Notes: generated by a model not told the origin, from the sequence alone. Positions 52,170 to 60,976 are shown, numbered from the stretch's first letter. The stretch is 64,000 nt of DNA from Pseudomonas orientalis (GCF_002934065.1 NZ_CP018049.1:4958501-5022500), one strand, 5' to 3'. Numbers and translations: made by a program.

Positions 52170-53177
52170 ATGAACCACAAAGTGGCCTTCAGTTTTGCCG
52201 ATGGCAAGACCCTGTTTTTCCCGGTGGGCGCCCATGAAATCCTGCTGGATGCCGCCCTGCGCAACGGCATCAAGATCCCTCTGGACTGCCGCGAAGGCGT
52301 GTGCGGCACCTGCCAGGGACGCTGCGAATCCGGCGATTACACCCAGGACTATGTCGACGAGGAAGCGCTGTCCGGCCTCGACCTGCAACAGCGCAAAATG
52401 CTCAGTTGCCAGACGCGAGTGAAGTCCGATGCGACCTTCTACTTCGACTTCGATTCAAGCCTGTGCAATGCGCCGGGGCCGATGCAGGTGCGCGGAACGG
52501 TAAGCGACATGCAGTTGGTGTCGGCCAGTACGGCAATCCTGCAGTTGCAGGTGGACACACCGCTGGATTTTCTGCCCGGCCAATATGCACGGTTGTCGGT
52601 ACCCGGCACTGACAACTGGCGTTCCTACTCTTTCGCCAACCTGCCGGGCAACCAGTTGCAGTTTCTGGTGCGCCTGCTGCCCGACGGGGCAATGAGCAAC
52701 TACCTGCGCGAGCGCTGCCAGGTGGGTGACGAGGTATTGATGGAGGCGCCGCTGGGAGCGTTCTACCTGCGGCACGTCACCCAACCGCTGGTGCTGGTCG
52801 CTGGCGGCACTGGGTTGTCGGCGTTGCTGGGCATGCTCGATCAGTTGGCGGCCAGCGGCTGCGAACACCCCGTGCACCTCTATTACGGCGTGCGCGGCGC
52901 AGAGGACTTGTGCGAAGCGGCGCGCATCCGCAGTTACGCATCGAAGATCGCCGACTTTCGCTACACCGAAGTCCTCAGCGACGCCTCAGCGCAATGGACG
53001 GGCAAGCGCGGCTACCTCACCGAGCATTTCGACCTGGCCGGTTTGCGCAACAGATCGGTGGATATGTACGTGTGCGGCCCGCCGCCGATGGTCGAATCGA
53101 TCCAACAATGGCTGGCGGATCAGGCACTTGATGGCGTCCAGCTGTATTACGAAAAGTTTACGCAGAGTAATATCTGA
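52170..53177 (+). CDS. antC: Anthranilate dioxygenase reductase
   Basis: 335 residues. The N-terminal plant-type [2Fe-2S] ferredoxin (CREGVCGTC and a later Cys) is followed by an FAD domain (WRSYSFANLPGN) and an NADH domain (VLVAGGTGLSALL, CGPPPMV). It passes electrons from NADH to AntAB. A hairpin CCCTCAG/CTGAGGG follows its stop at 53178-53196 without a T run. Confidence 0.95.
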   Translation: MNHKVAFSFADGKTLFFPVGAHEILLDAALRNGIKIPLDCREGVCGTCQGRCESGDYTQDYVDEEALSGLDLQQRKMLSCQTRVKSDATFYFDFDSSLCNAPGPMQVRGTVSDMQLVSASTAILQLQVDTPLDFLPGQYARLSVPGTDNWRSYSFANLPGNQLQFLVRLLPDGAMSNYLRERCQVGDEVLMEAPLGAFYLRHVTQPLVLVAGGTGLSALLGMLDQLAASGCEHPVHLYYGVRGAEDLCEAARIRSYASKIADFRYTEVLSDASAQWTGKRGYLTEHFDLAGLRNRSVDMYVCGPPPMVESIQQWLADQALDGVQLYYEKFTQSNI

Positions 53178-53247
53178 CCCTCAGCACTTCTGAGGGGCTG
53201 ATGCGCCTGCACTCACCCTTAAGAAAAACAAGTAGAAGGGAATGTTA

Positions 53248-54648
53248 ATGGCGGATGACATGGTAAACCCGGTGGGCCTCAAGCGCGGCCTGAAGAACCG
53301 GCACATTCAACTGATCGCGTTGGGAGGGGCGATCGGCACGGGGTTGTTCCTCGGCTCAGCCGGAGTGCTCAAGTCGGCGGGGCCGTCGATGATCCTGGGT
53401 TACGCGATAGCCGGTTTCATCGCCTTCCTGATCATGCGCCAGCTCGGCGAGATGATCGTCGAAGAGCCGGTGGCCGGCTCCTTCAGCCACTTTGCGCATA
53501 AATACTGGGGCGGCTACGCAGGCTTTCTCGCAGGCTGGAACTACTGGGTGCTCTACGTACTGGTGGGCATGGCCGAACTGACGGCCGTGGGCAAATACAT
53601 CCAGTTCTGGTGGCCACAAATCCCGACCTGGGTCAGCGCGCTGGTGTTCTTCGTCGCGGTCAACCTGATCAACACCCTGAACGTGAAGTTCTTCGGTGAA
53701 GCGGAGTTCTGGTTCGCGATCATCAAGGTGGTGGCGATTGTCGGCATGATCGTGCTCGGCTGCTACCTGCTGTTCAGCGGTACCGGCGGCCCGCAGGCGT
53801 CGGTCAGCAACCTGTGGAGCCACGGCGGTTTCTTCCCGAACGGTGGCATGGGGCTGTTGATGTCGATGGCATTCATCATGTTCTCGTTCGGTGGCCTGGA
53901 GCTGGTGGGCATCACCGCCGCCGAGGCCAGCGAGCCGCGCAAGGTGATCCCGAAGGCGATCAACCAAGTGGTGTACCGGATCCTGATTTTCTACGTCGGT
54001 GCCCTCACCGTGCTGCTGTCGCTGTACCCGTGGGATCAACTGCTGCAAACCCTCGGCGCGTCGGGCGATCCCTACAGCGGCAGTCCGTTCGTGCAGATTT
54101 TCTCGCTGATCGGCAATGACATCGCGGCGCACATCCTCAACTTCGTGGTGCTGACCGCGGCGCTGTCGGTGTACAACAGTGGCGTGTACTGCAACAGCCG
54201 CATGCTGTTCGGCCTGGCCGAGCAGGGCGACGCGCCCAAGGCGCTGATGAAGCTCAACAAGCAAGGCGTGCCATTGCGGGCGCTGGCGATTTCGGCGCTG
54301 GTGACCCTGCTGTGCGTGGTGGTCAACTACGTCGCGCCGCAGAGTGCCCTGGAATTGCTGTTTGCATTGGTGGTTGCCTCGCTGATGATCAACTGGGCGC
54401 TGATCAGCATCACCCACATCAAGTTCCGCAAGGCCATGGGCGAGCAAGGCGTGACGCCGTCGTTCAAAACCTTCTGGTTCCCGTTCAGCAACTACCTGTG
54501 CCTGGCGTTCATGCTGATGATCATCAGCGTGATGCTGGCGATTCCGGGAATTCGTGAGTCGGTGTATGCGATGCCGGTGTGGGTGGGGATTATTTATGTG
54601 GCGTATCGGTTGCGAGTCCGAAACGCGAAGGTCGTGACAGCGCGGTAA
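53248..54648 (+). CDS. Aromatic amino acid permease (AroP type)
   Basis: 466 residues from the ATG at 53248, where AAGGGA has proper spacing; an ATG six bases earlier does not. It has 12 membrane helices; LKRGLKNRHIQLIALGGAIGTGLFLGSA and EPVAGSFSHFAHKYWG are the AroP/PheP signature. It lies between antC and kynA, so tryptophan import for the pathway is likely. Confidence 0.9.
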   Translation: MADDMVNPVGLKRGLKNRHIQLIALGGAIGTGLFLGSAGVLKSAGPSMILGYAIAGFIAFLIMRQLGEMIVEEPVAGSFSHFAHKYWGGYAGFLAGWNYWVLYVLVGMAELTAVGKYIQFWWPQIPTWVSALVFFVAVNLINTLNVKFFGEAEFWFAIIKVVAIVGMIVLGCYLLFSGTGGPQASVSNLWSHGGFFPNGGMGLLMSMAFIMFSFGGLELVGITAAEASEPRKVIPKAINQVVYRILIFYVGALTVLLSLYPWDQLLQTLGASGDPYSGSPFVQIFSLIGNDIAAHILNFVVLTAALSVYNSGVYCNSRMLFGLAEQGDAPKALMKLNKQGVPLRALAISALVTLLCVVVNYVAPQSALELLFALVVASLMINWALISITHIKFRKAMGEQGVTPSFKTFWFPFSNYLCLAFMLMIISVMLAIPGIRESVYAMPVWVGIIYVAYRLRVRNAKVVTAR

Positions 54649-54652
54649 CCCA

Positions 54653-54741
54653 TGTGGGAGGGGCTTGCCCCCGATTGCAGTGTGTCAGCCACTGATATGG
54701 CTACTGGCCCACCACTATCGGGGGCAAGCCCCCTCCCACAT
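54653..54741. repeat. REP doublet between the permease and kynA
   Basis: Inverted TGTGGGAGGGGC-type halves between convergent genes. Confidence 0.9.
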
Positions 54742-54761
54742 TTTTAACGGCATTCCAAATG

Positions 54762-54788
54762 AAAAGCCCCGGTAATCCGGGGCTTTTG
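54762..54788. terminator. Bidirectional terminator between the permease and kynA
   Basis: AAGCCCCGG and CCGGGGCTT form a 9-bp stem with a TAAT loop and T runs on both strands, a good end for both convergent units. Confidence 0.8.
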
Positions 54789-54789
54789 T

Positions 54790-55662
54790 TTAGAGGGTGG
54801 AACGCACTCGCCACAGTTCGGGGAACAGCACCGTGTCGAGCATCTTGCGCAAATACCCCACGCCTTCGGTGCCACCGGTACCCGGTTGGAAGCCGATGAT
54901 GCGCTCCACCGTGGTGACATGCCGGAAGCGCCACTGGCGGAATGAATCTTCCAGGTCGATAAACTTCTCGGCCAATTGATACAAATCCCAGTAACGACTC
55001 GGGTCGCGATACACCTCGCGCCAGGCCGCTTCTACCGACTCATCGTGCACCGTTGCCGCCGTCGGGTCGCGCTCGGCCCGTTTCGGATCTATCGCCAGAC
55101 CCGCCTTGAGCATCAGGTTGATCGCTTCGTCATACAGCGACGGCGTGGCAATCGCCACCTGCAATTGCTGCAACAGCTCCGGGCGATGGGCATGGGGCCG
55201 TAACAGCGCCGGACTCTTGTTGCCGAGGATGAACTCAATCTCGCGGTACTGGAACGACTGGAACCCCGACGACTGCCCGAGGAACGGACGAATCGCCGTG
55301 TATTCCGACGGTGTCATGGTCGCCAGCACCGCCCAGGCATGCACCAATTGATCGAAGATCCGCGAAACCCGCGCCAGCATCTTGAACGCCGGCGGCAACT
55401 CGCCCAGGCGCACATGTTCGCGGGCGGCCTTGAGTTCGTGCAGCATCAGTTTCATCCACAGCTCCGAGGTCTGGTGCTGGATGATGAACAGCATTTCGTT
55501 GTGGTCCGGCGACAGCGGATGCTGGGCGCTGAGCACTTTGCCCAGGTCCAGATAGTCGCCATAGCTCATGGACTCGGAGAAGTTCAGCTCGGCGTTGTGC
55601 CATTCTTCCGGGGATTGGTAATCGGCAGGCTTATAGTCTGAGGAGAAGGGACACTGGCTCAT
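54790..55662 (-). CDS. kynA: Tryptophan 2,3-dioxygenase
   Basis: 290 residues. This haem enzyme opens the indole ring of tryptophan to N-formylkynurenine. Conserved parts are DEMLFI-like HNEMLFIIQHQTSELWMKLMLHE, SGFQSFQYREIEF, and the C-terminal GTGGTEGVGYLRK. Its start overlaps the kynB stop by four bases (ATGA), so the two are coupled. Confidence 0.97.
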   Translation of the reverse strand: MSQCPFSSDYKPADYQSPEEWHNAELNFSESMSYGDYLDLGKVLSAQHPLSPDHNEMLFIIQHQTSELWMKLMLHELKAAREHVRLGELPPAFKMLARVSRIFDQLVHAWAVLATMTPSEYTAIRPFLGQSSGFQSFQYREIEFILGNKSPALLRPHAHRPELLQQLQVAIATPSLYDEAINLMLKAGLAIDPKRAERDPTAATVHDESVEAAWREVYRDPSRYWDLYQLAEKFIDLEDSFRQWRFRHVTTVERIIGFQPGTGGTEGVGYLRKMLDTVLFPELWRVRSTL

Positions 55663-56309
55663 CGCGTGTGCTCCAAAAGCGGGCGCAGGATTGCACGGAC
55701 CGGGCTGGCGTCCAGGTGGGCAAAACGCAGCGGCAGCGCGATCAGTTCGTAGTCGCCCTCCGGTACGTCGTCGAGCACGATGCCTTCGAGGATCGCCATG
55801 CCATGGCGCGCCACGGCGTTGTGCGAGTCCATGGTCTTGGACTGTTGCGGGTCCAGGGACGGCGTGTCGATCCCGATCAGGCGCACGCCGAGGCTGGCGA
55901 GCAGATCAATGGTTTGCGGGGCGATGGCGGTGAAGTCTGAATCCCATTGCGTCAGGGGGGCTTGTGGATAAGTGCGCAGCAGCACGCGTTCGGGCAGGTT
56001 ATCCACACGCCCCTGCAGTTGATGCGGTTGCACCAGGGCACCACTGCCCAGGCAGTGCAACACTCGGCACGGGCCCATGTACACGTCCAACGACACCTCG
56101 CCAATTGGCGCGCCATCGGCGCTGTAATGCAGCGGCGCATCCACATGGGCGCCGGTGTGCGGCGACAGCGTCACACGCCCCACATTCACCGGGCACTCCG
56201 GCCCGAACTGCCAAACGCGCTCTTCCTGGAACGGCGTATCGCCCGGCCAGGTCGGGGTTGCCGCACTCAAGGGCGGGCTGATATCCCACCACGTTTTTAT
56301 TGGGTTCAT
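55659..56309 (-). CDS. kynB: Kynurenine formamidase
   Basis: 216 residues of the cyclase/KynB metal-dependent hydrolase family, with LSPHTGAHVDAPLHY (metal ligands) and GIDTPSLDP. It hydrolyses N-formylkynurenine to kynurenine. It is first gene of kynBA here; in P. aeruginosa kynB is with kynU instead. The promoter region holds the kyn box. Confidence 0.96.
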   Translation of the reverse strand: MNPIKTWWDISPPLSAATPTWPGDTPFQEERVWQFGPECPVNVGRVTLSPHTGAHVDAPLHYSADGAPIGEVSLDVYMGPCRVLHCLGSGALVQPHQLQGRVDNLPERVLLRTYPQAPLTQWDSDFTAIAPQTIDLLASLGVRLIGIDTPSLDPQQSKTMDSHNAVARHGMAILEGIVLDDVPEGDYELIALPLRFAHLDASPVRAILRPLLEHTR

Positions 56310-56357
56310 TTAACGGCTCTCACTCATTCCTGGGTGAATGATACGAGGGCCGGACGT

Positions 56358-56372
56358 GAATTTTCTTGCGAA
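56358..56372 (-). promoter_or_regulatory. kyn box upstream of kynB
   Basis: On the minus strand it reads TTCGCAAGAAAATTC, 13 of 15 bases identical to the box before kynU. TTCGCA is followed after 23 bases by TATCAT, the same spacing as at kynU, and the box is 49-63 bases upstream of the kynB start. Confidence 0.5.
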
Positions 56373-56396
56373 TTCTGGCGTGAACGGGGAATTCTT

Positions 56397-56411
56397 TCGC
56401 AGTTACTGCGA
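56397..56411. promoter_or_regulatory. Dyad farther upstream of kynB
   Basis: TCGCAG-TTA-CTGCGA is a perfect 15-base dyad about 90 bases upstream of kynB, of the size bound by Lrp-family proteins. Confidence 0.3.
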
Positions 56412-56474
56412 GAAAACCCCTGATTTACGCGCAGAAACGCCTCTGAACACAGCGGTGCGGCCACCGGCAATCAA

Positions 56475-56563
56475 TGTGGGAGGAGGCTTGCCCCCGATGG
56501 CGGCGTGTCAGCCAACTTCTGATTGACTGGCCCACTGCTATCGGGGGCAAGCCCCCTCCCACA
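56475..56563. repeat. REP doublet upstream of the cupin gene
   Basis: Inverted TGTGGGAGGAGGC-type halves in the kynB-cupin divergent gap (56310-56679). Confidence 0.88.
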
Positions 56564-56679
56564 TTGACCGCGCTTCGTATTGGACTGCGCTTCTGGGCAT
56601 ACCGATGTCGAGTCCAGACCACCAGCCCCCGCTGCGACGCTATAGGGTTCGACTCTTATTCCCTTGCCTCGGAGTCATC

Positions 56680-57024
56680 ATGTCCAAGCCCATCACCGTT
56701 CTGCGCGACACCCACCCCTTGCCGGTCCTGGATGCCTGCAAATGGGAAAAGCTCGAAGGCGACCCGCACACCGTCAACCTCAACGCCTACACCAGCGAAG
56801 ACGGCAGCAAGATCATGGGCACCTGGATCTGCACGCCGGGCAAGTGGTACGTGGACTACGTGAAATGGGAGTACTGCCACTTCCAGGAAGGCTATTGCAT
56901 CATCACGCCGGAAGGCATGGCGCCGATTCACCTGCGGGCTGGGGATATCTTTGTGGTGGAGCCGGGGATGAAGGGGACGTGGGAGGTGGTGGAGACGGTG
57001 CGTAAGTATTTTGTGTTTGCTTGA
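56680..57024 (+). CDS. Cupin-domain protein (DUF861 type)
   Basis: 114 residues from the ATG at 56680 with GGAG upstream. It is a single cupin barrel: GTWICTPGKWYVDYVKWEYCHFQEGYCIITPEG, then AGDIFVVEPGMKGTWEV. It is similar to EutQ/ureidoglycine-like small cupins. It has no operon partner on its strand. Ligand unknown. Confidence 0.85.
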   Translation: MSKPITVLRDTHPLPVLDACKWEKLEGDPHTVNLNAYTSEDGSKIMGTWICTPGKWYVDYVKWEYCHFQEGYCIITPEGMAPIHLRAGDIFVVEPGMKGTWEVVETVRKYFVFA

Positions 57025-57079
57025 GCCATCTCTACAGCAAGCGGCTTTCCTACGGTGAACGGGCTCGCCCGACATCGTT

Positions 57080-57179
57080 TGTAGGAGCGAGCTTGCTCGC
57101 GAAAAACGTCAACGATAACGCGTGTTTCCTGGATTCACACGGCGTCTGTGAGTTCTTCGAGAGCAAGCTCGCTCCTACA
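57080..57179. repeat. REP doublet of the TGTAGGAGCGAGC type
   Basis: Two inverted halves with the spacer CGTCAACGATAACGCGTG, between the cupin and mmsB genes. Confidence 0.9.
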
Positions 57180-57212
57180 GTAGACCTTATTGCCTCAACT
57201 CCACTCACCCCA

Positions 57213-58100
57213 TCATTCAGGCTTGCGATAGCTGTTAATGATCGCCGAAAAGTCCTTGCCCCCTTCCCCACGCTGGCTCATCGATTGATACAACTGCTGG
57301 GCCACTGCACCGAGGATCACCGGCTGTTTTGCCTGGCGCGCCGCTTCGGTGGCCAGGCCCAGGTCCTTGAGCATCAGGTCGGCGCCAAAACCGCCGGTAT
57401 AACCGCGCGACGACGGCGCAGTTTCAATCACGCCCGGCCATGGATTGTAGGTGTCCGAACTCCAGCAACGCCCGGTTGAGCTGTTGATGATCCCGGCCAG
57501 CACTTGCGTGTCGATACCCAGCGCATCGCCCAGGGCCATCGCCTCACTGACGCCGACCATGCTGATGCCCAGCAGAAGGTTGTTGCAGATCTTGGCGATT
57601 TGCCCGGTGCCCACCTCGCCGCAGTGCACGATGTTGCGGCCCATCTGCGCCAGCACCGGTTGCAGGGTGGCGAACAGTTCAGGCGTAGCGCCGACCATGA
57701 AGGTCAGCGTGCCGGCTTGCGCCCCGCCGGTGCCGCCGGACACCGGGGCGTCGGCCATCACTACGCCTTGCCGGGCGGCGGCGGCCGCAACATCGCGGGC
57801 GGTCTGCGGGTCAATGGTGCTGCAATCCACGGCGAGGATGCCGTTGCCGATGCCGGCGAGCACACCGTCTTCATTCAGCCACACGCTGCGCACATGGGCG
57901 GCGGCCGGCAGCATGGTAATCACCAATTCAGCGCCCTGGGCCGCGTCACGCGGGGACTCGCTGATATGGCCGCCCAACTCGGCCAGTTCCTTGAGCACGG
58001 TCTGGTTCAGGTCGAACAGGTTCAGCGCGTGCCCGGCCTTGATCAGGTTGCGGGCCATGGGCGCGCCCATGTTGCCCAGGCCGATAAATGCAATCTTCAT
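57213..58100 (-). CDS. mmsB: 3-Hydroxyisobutyrate dehydrogenase
   Basis: 295 residues from the ATG at 58100 (GGGAGA upstream). It has the Rossmann motif FIGLGNMGAPMARNL, DAPVSGGTGGAQAGTL for substrate, and GQIAKICNNLLLGI with the catalytic Lys. It oxidises 3-hydroxyisobutyrate in valine breakdown. It follows mmsA by 16 bases. Confidence 0.95.
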   Translation of the reverse strand: MKIAFIGLGNMGAPMARNLIKAGHALNLFDLNQTVLKELAELGGHISESPRDAAQGAELVITMLPAAAHVRSVWLNEDGVLAGIGNGILAVDCSTIDPQTARDVAAAAARQGVVMADAPVSGGTGGAQAGTLTFMVGATPELFATLQPVLAQMGRNIVHCGEVGTGQIAKICNNLLLGISMVGVSEAMALGDALGIDTQVLAGIINSSTGRCWSSDTYNPWPGVIETAPSSRGYTGGFGADLMLKDLGLATEAARQAKQPVILGAVAQQLYQSMSQRGEGGKDFSAIINSYRKPE

Positions 58101-58116
58101 GGTCGTCTCCCAGGTT

Positions 58117-59634
58117 TCAGCGCAGGTTGATGGTGGTGTTGACGCCATCGTTGACCGTGTCGTCATCGAACCAGCGGCTGGTGACGGTCTTGGTCTGGGT
58201 GTAGAACTGCACCACCTGCTTGCCGTACGGGCCGAGATCGCCGAGTTTGGAACCACGGGAGCCGGTGAAGCTGAAAAACGGCACCGGCACCGGGATCGGA
58301 ATGTTGATGCCGACCTGGCCTACATCGATTTCACTCTGGAACTTGCGCGCCGCCGCGCCGCTCTGGGTGAACAGGCCGGTGCCGTTGCCGAACGGGTTGG
58401 CGTTGACCAGCGCAATGGCCTCATCGAGGGTGTCGACCTCCAGCACCACCAGCACCGGGCCGAAGATTTCCTCGGTGTAGATGCGCATGTCGGTGGTCAC
58501 GCCCGAAAACAGGGTCGGGCCGACAAAGTTGCCTTGCTCGAAGCCCGGCACCTTGATGTCGCGGCCGTCCAGCTCCAGCGTGGCGCCTTCTTTCACGCCG
58601 CTTTCGATCAGCTCCAGGATGCGTGCCTTGGCGCGCTTGGAGATCACCGGGCCCACATCCGTACCGGCCTCGCTGCCGGCGTTGACCTTGAGCTTTTGCG
58701 CCAGCGCCTTGAGGTCCGGCAGCCATTGTTTCGACGCCCCCACCAGCACCACCACCGAGGTGGCCATGCAGCGCTGGCCCGCCGCGCCGAAACCGGCACC
58801 GACCAAGGCATTGAGGGTGTGTTCGCGGTTGGCGTCCGGCAGCACCACGGCGTGGTTCTTGGCGCCCATCATCGATTGCACACGCTTGCCGTGCTTGCCG
58901 GCCAGGTCATAGACGTGGGTGCCCACGGCGGTCGAGCCGACGAAGGACACGGCCTTGATGTCTTTGTGGGTGCACAGCGCATCCACCACGTCCTTGCCGC
59001 CGTGCACCACGTTAAGCACGCCGGCCGGCACACCGGCTTCCAGCGCCAGCTCCACCAGCAGCATGGTCGACAGCGGGTCTTGCTCAGACGGCTTCAGGAC
59101 GAAGGTATTCCCGCACGCGATCGCCATCGGGAACATCCACAGCGGAATCATCGCCGGGAAGTTGAACGGGGTGATGCCGGCGCACACGCCGATGGGTTGG
59201 CGCAGCGTGTAGGTATCCACGCCACCGGCGACGTTTTCAGCGAATTCGCCCATTTGCAGGGTGCCGATGGAACAGGCGTGCTCCACCACTTCCAGGCCAC
59301 GGAAAATATCGCCCTCGGCATCGGCAATGGTTTTACCCTGCTCGTTGCTGAGGACCACGGCAATGCGCTTGGAACGTTCGCGGATCAAGGCTTGCAGCTT
59401 GAGCATGATGCGCATGCGCGCGCCGATCGGCGTCAGCTTCCAGGTCTGGAAGGCGCGATGGGCGGCGTCGATGGCGGCGTTGACCTCATCGGCCGTGGCG
59501 AACGGGACGCGGGCCAGCACTTGCTGGGTGGCCGGGTTGACGATGTCTTGCCATTCGGTGGTCTTGGACTCGACCCACTCGCCGTTGATCAGCAACTTGA
59601 CCTGTTGTACGGAAATATCGGCAGATGCGTTCAT
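58117..59634 (-). CDS. mmsA: Methylmalonate-semialdehyde dehydrogenase (CoA-acylating)
   Basis: 505 residues of the aldehyde dehydrogenase family. The catalytic Cys is in GAAGQRCMAT and the cofactor region in SFVGSTAVGTHVY. Unlike most ALDHs it lacks the general-base Glu, as expected for MMSDH. It makes propionyl-CoA from methylmalonate semialdehyde in valine catabolism. It is first of mmsAB, divergent from a LysR gene. Confidence 0.95.
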   Translation of the reverse strand: MNASADISVQQVKLLINGEWVESKTTEWQDIVNPATQQVLARVPFATADEVNAAIDAAHRAFQTWKLTPIGARMRIMLKLQALIRERSKRIAVVLSNEQGKTIADAEGDIFRGLEVVEHACSIGTLQMGEFAENVAGGVDTYTLRQPIGVCAGITPFNFPAMIPLWMFPMAIACGNTFVLKPSEQDPLSTMLLVELALEAGVPAGVLNVVHGGKDVVDALCTHKDIKAVSFVGSTAVGTHVYDLAGKHGKRVQSMMGAKNHAVVLPDANREHTLNALVGAGFGAAGQRCMATSVVVLVGASKQWLPDLKALAQKLKVNAGSEAGTDVGPVISKRAKARILELIESGVKEGATLELDGRDIKVPGFEQGNFVGPTLFSGVTTDMRIYTEEIFGPVLVVLEVDTLDEAIALVNANPFGNGTGLFTQSGAAARKFQSEIDVGQVGINIPIPVPVPFFSFTGSRGSKLGDLGPYGKQVVQFYTQTKTVTSRWFDDDTVNDGVNTTINLR

Positions 59635-59715
59635 GAGGGTCTCCGGAATCTTGTTGTTATGCAGGAGTTGAATCGCCTTGAAGAAGGAGGCGTTCGGGCT
59701 GTTTTTGGAGTATAG

Positions 59716-59744
59716 ATGTGCAAATCTCTAATAAGAACGCACAT
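59716..59744. promoter_or_regulatory. Dyad between mmsA and its LysR gene
   Basis: ATGTGC and GCACAT are perfect 6-base arms 17 bases apart in the divergent promoter region. It falls just upstream of the preferred LysR start at 59760. Confidence 0.3.
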
Positions 59745-59759
59745 AAAAGCCGGTCCAAT

Positions 59760-60707
59760 ATGCAAAAAAACATCACATCGCTGGGCTCCCTGAACTGGGA
59801 TGACCTGAAGTTTTTTCTCGAAGTGGCCCGCACCCGCAAGGCCAGTGTCGCCGCCAAGCGCCTGGCGGTGGACTACACCACCGTGTCGCGGCGCATCAGC
59901 TCGCTGGAGGTGTCGCTCGGCACCCTGCTGTTCGAAAAATCCCGGACCAACGGTTTTGTCCTGACCGCTGAGGGCCAGCGTTTGCTGGGTTACGCCGAAT
60001 CCATCGAAAGCACCCTGCACATGGCGTGCGAACAAGTCTCCGGCTCCGGCGTGGCATTATCCGGGCATGTGCGCATGGGCTGCACCGAAGGCTTCGGCAG
60101 CTTCTTCGTCACCCCGCAACTGAGCCACTTCGTCGACACCTACCCGGCGATCTCGGTGGACATCCTGCCCCTGCCGCACTTCATCAGCCTGTCCAAGCGC
60201 GAAGCCGACATCGTCATCGCCCTGGAACGCCCGGAACACGGCCCGTACGTGTGCTGCAAACTGTGCGATTACAAACTGCAGCTGTACGCCACACAGGACT
60301 ACCTCGACCAACACCCGCCGATCCAACGCCCGGCGGATTTGGCCGAGCATCCGTTTATCAGCTATGTGGATGACCTGGCGTTCAGCTCGGAGTTGCTGTA
60401 CCTGGCGAACGTAGTACCGGGCGCCAGCGCCAGCCTGCGCAGTACCAGTGTGATTGCGCAGTACGTCGCGGCGCAGCAGGGGCGGTCGATGGCGATATTG
60501 CCGTGCTTTTTGGCGGCGCAGGATCCGCGACTGCTGCCGGTGCTGGGGGAGCAGATTGCGCTTACGCGGCAGTTCTGGATGTATTGCCGGGAGGATTTGA
60601 GGAAGTTGAAGCGGATTACATTGTTGTGGGATTACATCCGGGAGGTGACGGAGCAGAATCAGGGGTTGTTGATGGGGGAGACGCGGGAGATGCGCTTTGC
60701 AGACTGA
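59760..60707 (+). CDS. LysR-family regulator divergent from mmsAB
   Basis: 315 residues from the ATG at 59760 (MQKNITSLGSLNWDDLKFFL); a GTG at 59718 has a better-placed GGAG but would start inside a dyad. Winged helix: ASVAAKRLAVDYTTVSRRISSLEVSLG. In P. aeruginosa mmsAB is controlled by an AraC-type protein (MmsR), so this is a different regulator type in the same position. Confidence 0.85.
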   Translation: MQKNITSLGSLNWDDLKFFLEVARTRKASVAAKRLAVDYTTVSRRISSLEVSLGTLLFEKSRTNGFVLTAEGQRLLGYAESIESTLHMACEQVSGSGVALSGHVRMGCTEGFGSFFVTPQLSHFVDTYPAISVDILPLPHFISLSKREADIVIALERPEHGPYVCCKLCDYKLQLYATQDYLDQHPPIQRPADLAEHPFISYVDDLAFSSELLYLANVVPGASASLRSTSVIAQYVAAQQGRSMAILPCFLAAQDPRLLPVLGEQIALTRQFWMYCREDLRKLKRITLLWDYIREVTEQNQGLLMGETREMRFAD

Positions 60708-60725
60708 ATGCGCCGCGCGGACAAC

Positions 60726-60830
60726 TGTGGGAGGGGCGGTGCGACGATTCGACTTGCCCCCGGTGGCGGAGTGTCAGTTACCAGATGTATTGGCTGACAC
60801 ACTGCTATCGGGGGCAAGCCCCCTCCCACA
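60726..60830. repeat. REP doublet with an expanded left half
   Basis: The left half carries GCGGTGCGACGATTCGAC inserted in the stem region before TTGCCCCCG; the right half is normal. The same insert, one base different, occurs at about 2212. Confidence 0.8.
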
Positions 60831-60976
60831 ATGGATTGCATTTCAGGTTGAGAGCGCAATACGGGTGGGCCGCGCATTATCTGTGTGAGATGGGCAAGGC
60901 GGTGGTGGATGACTTGACGCAGGCGATGACGCCGAGCCGTTGAGCGAACACAGTCTTAAGCACACCGCTGCACAAA

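Noticed and set aside
53178..53196. Hairpin after antC as a terminator
   Set aside because: The stem is good but no T run follows on either strand, so it is mentioned under antC only.
57451..59715. 754-codon plus-strand ORF
   Set aside because: It lies opposite mmsB and mmsA, which have intact catalytic motifs; this long frame is a high-GC shadow.
60503..60943. ORF running out of the LysR gene through a REP doublet
   Set aside because: Its second half is translated REP sequence and the first half is out of frame with the LysR gene.
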